DNA from: a bacterium
Lineage (GTDB): Bacteria; Bacillota; Clostridia; Lachnospirales; Lachnospiraceae
Assembly: GCA_030524675.1 (NCBI GenBank)
Contig: JAUNGE010000034.1
Coordinates: 1-37,548 of the forward strand
Direction: 5' to 3'
Length of the DNA stretch: 37,548 bases
Shown: piece after piece, positions 33,422-37,548 of the stretch
Numbering within the stretch: the first letter of the stretch is position 1
Layout of the letters: each line of letters begins with the position of its first letter
The notes under the pieces: generated by a model
The model's input: only the letters and a program-made list of their open reading frames with translations
Databases searched by the model: none
Told to the model about the DNA's origin: nothing
Position numbers and translations under genes: made by a program

Positions 33422-35713
33422 TTATTTCACATCCTGTATCTCCACCCCAGTATAAAACTTCTTTAAAATCTCTGTGTATGTCTTTCCAGCTTTTGCCATT
33501 CCCTGCGCCCCATTCTGACTCAATCCAACGCCGTGTCCATAGCCGCCGCCCCAGATGCGGAATGTCGTCACGCCGTTCTCCTGTCCCAGATTGTCAATGT
33601 GAATAAACGCACTCGGCAGGGTCGTGGAACCGCGCAGATACGTCCCGTCCGCGCGCACAATCGTCTGCTCCGGATCCCCTAGCAGCACACGAATCTGACT
33701 CTGGCCCTGTATGATATATTCCCCCTGAGTTCCGATGACTTTCAGTTTGCTGCCGATTCCGCCGGTTCCCCGCTCTAGCATCACCATATCCGTGATGGTG
33801 CCGATTCCAGGAATCACGCTCTCCAACTTCGTGCTGGTCAGTTTCATGCGCCAGCGGTACAGGGCAAATCCTGTCTCATAGGTCGCATAATTGGCGTCCT
33901 TGATAAATGCCTCAAATGCTGCATTGGTCGTCAAATCCAGCGTCTGATCGCCGCTTTTTAAGAGCACACCGCGCAGATAAGGCACATCGGAGAGAGAAGC
34001 CCCCCAGATCGTACCGTCCGTCGTGTGACCGCAGGATGTGGAGAAATAGAACGCCTCCTGAACCTTCCCATTCAGACATAACATCTGCCCATATGTCTCG
34101 TTGACCGCAGCATCAGACTTTTCAGAGCGCGCTACATTGTTGTACACCTGAAACTCCGTGCTGTCGTTGACATGAGCGCCATACTCATAGTAGCTGTTGG
34201 TCTGAATCTGGCGGTAAGCATAGCTTCGGGCACAGACTGCCTGCGCCTTCAATGCTTCTTTTTCATAGCTCGTCGGCATCTCGCTCGGAACAACCTTTTT
34301 CAGATAATCTTCCATGTAGAGGTCATTGATAATCACAATTCCGTTTTCTGTCTTCACCAGCTCGATTCTCCCGCCATAGGACGGGGTTCCGATGCTTCTT
34401 TGAATCGAGGGAATCGCAATCTCCATATTCTCCTGATTCGGTGTAATCAGAATACGCCCCTTCTCAAACATGGCATCCTCCGGTGTGACCGTGAGCGTCT
34501 CTCCTGCCGCAAGTGTTTTCTTTTCCTTGTCCCCATCAAAAGATATCGTTGCCTCCCCTGCGGGACACAGTGTGACAGAGCTGTGAAACTCGGATTTGAA
34601 ATTGGTATCCATCAGAAGAACACGAATGGTTCTCGCATCAAACTCGCGCTTTGTGAGCGCTGCACAGAGCTTGCCATCCGCCACCACAAAATCCTGCAGT
34701 GCATATCCAACCAGAATGTCATCCAAGTTCTGCTCTGCAAATGTGCCATACAGCTTATAGACTTTAAAATTCTTCGCCAGCGGCACCGCGCCATATCCCT
34801 CAATCTCAATCTCCGTCTCTGACACAGACAGAACCTTTCCCTGAATCGTATCTTTCTTTAAGGTGACTTTTCGGACTTCTCCTTGCTTTAACTCCACATC
34901 CGCCACTTGCTGAAACAGCTCCTCTTCCTCCTTCATGCTCTTTGTCAGAGGATAGGAGCGCTTTATGCTGCCGATGGAGAACTGAAAGTGGTCTGTGCCA
35001 TCCTGTGTGAGCCACACGTTTTCGTATGTGACTGTATCAGAGACCACCTTCTCCATGCGCACAATTTCCGTTCCACGCTTTAAAATCTGTATCTCCATGT
35101 CTATGTAAGCGTCCAGGCTCAGCCCCTCAAATTTGAAATTTCCCTGGTCCGTGTAAGCTAGCCACTCACTGCCGCCCTCCACCGTCGCAGGCGTGCCGTA
35201 CAGCAGCACATTCATCCGGCTCATCAGATTCGCAGAGTCCAGAATCGGAATCAGCGATTCATACAGCAGCCACCACTGCTCTTTTCGGATATAGTGGTTT
35301 CGGTTCCATCTCGTCACAGTGAGCTGCTTTGCCAGGGAGGCATCCGCAGCCTCGAGAATGTGCCCCGCCTCCTCATAAGTCAGATAACCGGAAGCACCCT
35401 CTTTTGTCGGCGCAGTGATTTCCTCGTCGAGGAATCCCGCCTCGTAGAGATAATCCATATATTTGACATACCATTCGCCTCTGTCCTTCTCCTCAAAATG
35501 CGGATGCTCCCTCGAGGTCTTCTCACAGCCTGGACGGTCAATCAAGGCCAACGCCACGGCCTTCATCGCCTGCGTCTTCGGCACATACTCCGCCTCCACG
35601 GTCTCCCGCACGCGGATAATCACAATCAGGGCAATAATCACCGCCAGGATTCCCGCCATCCAGAACAATACGATCTTTTTATTTTTTGATAAACCTTCTG
35701 CTCTCTTCATCAA
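33422..35713 (-). CDS. SpoIID/LytB domain-containing membrane protein
   Basis: A 763-residue protein with an N-terminal membrane helix (KIVLFWMAGILAVIIALIVI, about 14-33), a long extracytoplasmic middle of unknown fold, and a C-terminal SpoIID/LytB domain (about 430-760). That domain includes VPSEMPTSYEKEALKAQAVCARSYA, STSCGHTTDGTIW, and the end WGGGYGHGVGLSQNGAQGMA. SpoIID proteins are lytic transglycosylases that trim peptidoglycan, and the Glu of SEMP matches the catalytic residue. It is much longer than sporulation SpoIID (about 340), so it is probably a vegetative wall-remodelling relative. Its start overlaps the AI-2E transporter gene by 35 bases. MM at the start leaves a one-codon ambiguity. 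Confidence 0.93.
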   Translation of the reverse strand: MMKRAEGLSKNKKIVLFWMAGILAVIIALIVIIRVRETVEAEYVPKTQAMKAVALALIDRPGCEKTSREHPHFEEKDRGEWYVKYMDYLYEAGFLDEEITAPTKEGASGYLTYEEAGHILEAADASLAKQLTVTRWNRNHYIRKEQWWLLYESLIPILDSANLMSRMNVLLYGTPATVEGGSEWLAYTDQGNFKFEGLSLDAYIDMEIQILKRGTEIVRMEKVVSDTVTYENVWLTQDGTDHFQFSIGSIKRSYPLTKSMKEEEELFQQVADVELKQGEVRKVTLKKDTIQGKVLSVSETEIEIEGYGAVPLAKNFKVYKLYGTFAEQNLDDILVGYALQDFVVADGKLCAALTKREFDARTIRVLLMDTNFKSEFHSSVTLCPAGEATISFDGDKEKKTLAAGETLTVTPEDAMFEKGRILITPNQENMEIAIPSIQRSIGTPSYGGRIELVKTENGIVIINDLYMEDYLKKVVPSEMPTSYEKEALKAQAVCARSYAYRQIQTNSYYEYGAHVNDSTEFQVYNNVARSEKSDAAVNETYGQMLCLNGKVQEAFYFSTSCGHTTDGTIWGASLSDVPYLRGVLLKSGDQTLDLTTNAAFEAFIKDANYATYETGFALYRWRMKLTSTKLESVIPGIGTITDMVMLERGTGGIGSKLKVIGTQGEYIIQGQSQIRVLLGDPEQTIVRADGTYLRGSTTLPSAFIHIDNLGQENGVTTFRIWGGGYGHGVGLSQNGAQGMAKAGKTYTEILKKFYTGVEIQDVK

Positions 35714-36941
35714 TATAATCCAGCTCCATATAATCTGCAGTACTTGTTGACAGTTCTTTTTCCTTTAACTGCGCCAGCGACCACTGATTCACCAGGTCAT
35801 AGATCACAGCGAATGTGGGAACGGCGATAATCATGCCGACGAAACCAAACAGTCCTCCAAAAAGCAAAATAGAAAAAAGAACCCAGAAACTCGAAATTCC
35901 GGTGTACTCTCCCAGAATCTTCGGTCCCAGAATATTTCCATCAAACTGCTGCAAAAGAAGGATAAAAAGCAGGAAATACAGGCATTTTATAGGACTGACC
36001 AAAATAATCAGAAAAGCAGTCGGAATCGCCCCGATAAACGGACCGAAAAACGGAATGATATTCGTCACGCCGATAATCACACTCACCAAAAGCGGATACG
36101 GCATTTTCATAAACTGCATTCCGATAAAACAGAGAATTCCGATAATCAAGGAATCCAGAAGTTTTCCAATGATAAAACCGCTGAACATTTTGTCAATAAA
36201 GCGCGCTTCGTTCAAAAGCCAGTTCGCATACTCGACTTTAAATATGCTGTAGAGAATCTTTTTCGCCTGTCCTGCCAGAGTCTGCTTCATATTCAGAAGA
36301 TAAATCGCAGCAACCAGGCCAACGAGAATGTTTTTCAAAAAATCAAGAATATACACGACGCTGGTGGAGACACCGGCAAGCACAGTCTGCACATTCGGCA
36401 TCACATTGGTTGTCAGGAAATTTTTGATTCCGTCATTGTTCATCCATTCTTCAATACTATTCAGAATCGTGTTATAATATCCCAAAACCAGTGTTTCCAG
36501 GTCCGGATTGTCGGCCAGAGTCTTTTGAATCCACAGAGACAGATTTTCCGCATTGGTAGAAAAGGTAGCAACAATGCCCTCGATACTGGTGATAAGCTGT
36601 GGAATCATAATCGCCACAAGTCCTGTGACAACCGCAATCGTAGCACCGATACAGAGTATCGTAGCTGCCGCTCTGGCAAATCCCATACCCCGCTTCTTCG
36701 AGTGCAGCCATCTGGTAAAATAAGGATGACATTTCTTCACAACACGATTGTAAAGTGGTGATAACAGATACGCTAACACGGCGCCGATGGTAATCGGCAT
36801 CAGAATATCAAACAATTTTCCAAGCAGCGCGCGTATCACATTAATTTTAATAAATGCAAACACGATAACTACTACTGCCACTGCCATCAGGGCTCCCATC
36901 AATCCCTGATACAGATATTTCTTTACATTCTGATTCTTCAT
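35679..36941 (-). CDS. AI-2E family transporter
   Basis: A 420-residue membrane protein of the AI-2E/PerM family (family includes the TqsA exporter and Na+/H+ antiporter-like members). About eight helices are visible, with the conserved C-terminal stretch LLVSVIIGVTNIIPFFGPFIGAIP and later NILGPKILGEYTGISSFWVL. The start at 36941 (MKNQNVKKYLY) has AAGGAC in front. An in-frame ATG at 37124 is rejected because the extra 61 residues read through a terminator hairpin and a structured RNA. It is followed by the overlapping SpoIID-domain gene. The substrate is not known from sequence. Confidence 0.94.
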   Translation of the reverse strand: MKNQNVKKYLYQGLMGALMAVAVVVIVFAFIKINVIRALLGKLFDILMPITIGAVLAYLLSPLYNRVVKKCHPYFTRWLHSKKRGMGFARAAATILCIGATIAVVTGLVAIMIPQLITSIEGIVATFSTNAENLSLWIQKTLADNPDLETLVLGYYNTILNSIEEWMNNDGIKNFLTTNVMPNVQTVLAGVSTSVVYILDFLKNILVGLVAAIYLLNMKQTLAGQAKKILYSIFKVEYANWLLNEARFIDKMFSGFIIGKLLDSLIIGILCFIGMQFMKMPYPLLVSVIIGVTNIIPFFGPFIGAIPTAFLIILVSPIKCLYFLLFILLLQQFDGNILGPKILGEYTGISSFWVLFSILLFGGLFGFVGMIIAVPTFAVIYDLVNQWSLAQLKEKELSTSTADYMELDYIDEESRRFIKK

Positions 36942-37002
36942 ATGTCCTTCATTCCCTCCGATTGGATACTTTTTCCTATCCTCTAGCGTACCACATTTTA
37001 GC

Positions 37003-37238
37003 AAAAAGATAAAGCAGCGATTTCTCGCTGCTTTCATCTTTTGTAATCCCAGAGTGCCGACTCTCACACCATTGACTCCTAGCCATGCTAGGTGGGCAAC
37101 CGCAATTAGACTTCTGCCTTCCACTCAAAAGGAGGCCTGACATCCATCTAACAATATAGGAATCCCGTACGTCATAATGTAGGCTCAAAAAAATGCAAGA
37201 TATCGAGCAGCCCAGGAGTTACAACCACGTTTTCAACT
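37003..37238 (-). ncRNA. ssrS: Probable 6S RNA
   Basis: A minus-strand RNA of about 235 nt is framed by a strong promoter and a long hairpin terminator (AAAGCAGCGA 37012-37021 with TCGCTGCTTT 37026-37035, then T-rich). The ends of the body pair: plus 37215-37224 with 37042-37051 in 9 of 10 positions, continuing with bulges through GGGCTGCTC and GAGTCGGCACTC. Inside are hairpins TTAGA/TCTAA enclosing GCCTCC/GGAAGGC, and CCTAGC/GCTAGG. A body of about 183 nt with a bulged closing stem, a large central region and a small 3' hairpin is the shape of 6S RNA, which binds sigma-A RNA polymerase. The fold was worked out by hand. Confidence 0.65.
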
Positions 37239-37244
37239 GCCCTT

Positions 37245-37273
37245 ATTATACAATACTCTTCCTCTCTTTGCAA
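37245..37273 (-). promoter_or_regulatory. Promoter of the 6S-like RNA
   Basis: On the minus strand TTGCAA (37268-37273) and TATAAT (37245-37250) are 17 bases apart, with the transcript start expected near 37238. The stretch 37274-37400 beyond it is AT-rich and I see no gene in it. Confidence 0.8.
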
Positions 37274-37400
37274 GTTCCAATTTTCGGAAAAATCATTTTT
37301 TTCCAAATCAATTTTTGCAGTTCCTTTGTCATTCACCAATCACTTTTTGCATTATTTTTTGAAGTAAATTCTGGAAATTGCGCGTTTTATAATTAACCAG

Positions 37401-37548
37401 CCAGAAAACCCACGACCTTTTAGGTCGTGGGATGAATGGCATCATAGCGATATATGTTTTACTAAAATACTTGTGTTTTAGTAAAACATATGTTACAATA
37501 TACATACAGGAAAACCTATTTCCAAGTCTATAGAAAGACTAACTATTA
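37401..37548. mobile_element. Likely end of an IS200/IS605-type element (runs off the window)
   Basis: A 9-10 bp hairpin with a short T-rich loop (CCCACGACC 37409-37417 with GGTCGTGGG 37423-37431) is followed by a perfect 16-bp inverted repeat (37452-37467 with 37476-37491, loop of 8). A promoter TTGTGT-17-TACAAT (37471-37476, 37494-37499) overlaps the second hairpin. Subterminal hairpins of this kind, plus a leader before a transposase, are typical of IS200/IS605 ends. The transposase or tnpB gene would be outside the window, so identity is inferred. Confidence 0.45.

Noticed and set aside
36942-37124. N-terminal extension of the AI-2E transporter
   Set aside because: The extra residues would be read from the terminator and structured RNA. 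The family start MKNQ at 36941 has its own ribosome site.

Overview
The window looks like chromosomal DNA of a Lachnospiraceae-type gut Firmicute (class Clostridia). Supporting signs are the near-consensus TTGACA-17-TATAAT promoters, a T-box leader in front of pheST, the gene order secG-rnr-smpB, the order cmk-ispH-S1 protein, a fructose PTS controlled by a DeoR-type regulator, and strong GGAGG ribosome sites. The assignment is inferred from gene content only. Almost everything is transcribed from the minus strand. The plus-strand exceptions are the fragment at the left edge, a YihY membrane protein and a MATE exporter.

Layout from left to right. Positions 1-1490 are a small accessory patch: two tiny plus-strand genes, a DUF503 gene with a small partner, and a decayed serine recombinase directly downstream of smpB. 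Positions 1496-8880 are housekeeping: smpB, rnr and secG, then pheS-pheT behind a phenylalanine T-box. After yihY (9053-9895) comes the most interesting block, 9943-18746. It holds seven minus-strand genes that resemble no standard pathway: two membrane proteins with glutamate-rich tails at the two ends, a small HTH-like/coiled-coil protein, a P-loop GTPase, two tandem paralogues whose N-termini resemble GTPase-associated protein 1 (one of them tail-anchored), and a Ycf46-like AAA+ ATPase. Three promoters in this block share the same extended upstream sequence, which suggests one regulon. I read it as an uncharacterised GTPase/AAA+ membrane-associated system, possibly related to predicted conflict (immunity-like) GTPase systems.

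Positions 19077-21770 hold a PadR - HAAS/DUF1700 - DUF4097-like - PspC envelope module with tandem repeats at its promoter. Next are a DeoR (FruR-like) regulator and a divergent MATE exporter. The MATE leader contains a ten-codon ORF that overlaps an intrinsic terminator, so it is a good attenuation candidate. The fruK-fruA fructose operon follows, with repeated TGATTGA-type sites upstream. Positions 27699-33086 are a tightly packed operon: polyphosphate phosphotransferase, a flavoprotein, cmk, ispH and an S1-domain protein. Then come a SpoIID/LytB-domain protein and an AI-2E family transporter.

The right end carries a strongly promoted, terminated ~235-nt RNA that folds like 6S RNA. The last 150 bases show two strong hairpins and a promoter that look like the end of an IS200/IS605-type element running out of the window. 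A dispersed two-hairpin repeat occurs at 18784-18859 and 33297-33400, and a fragment of it at 22866-22881.
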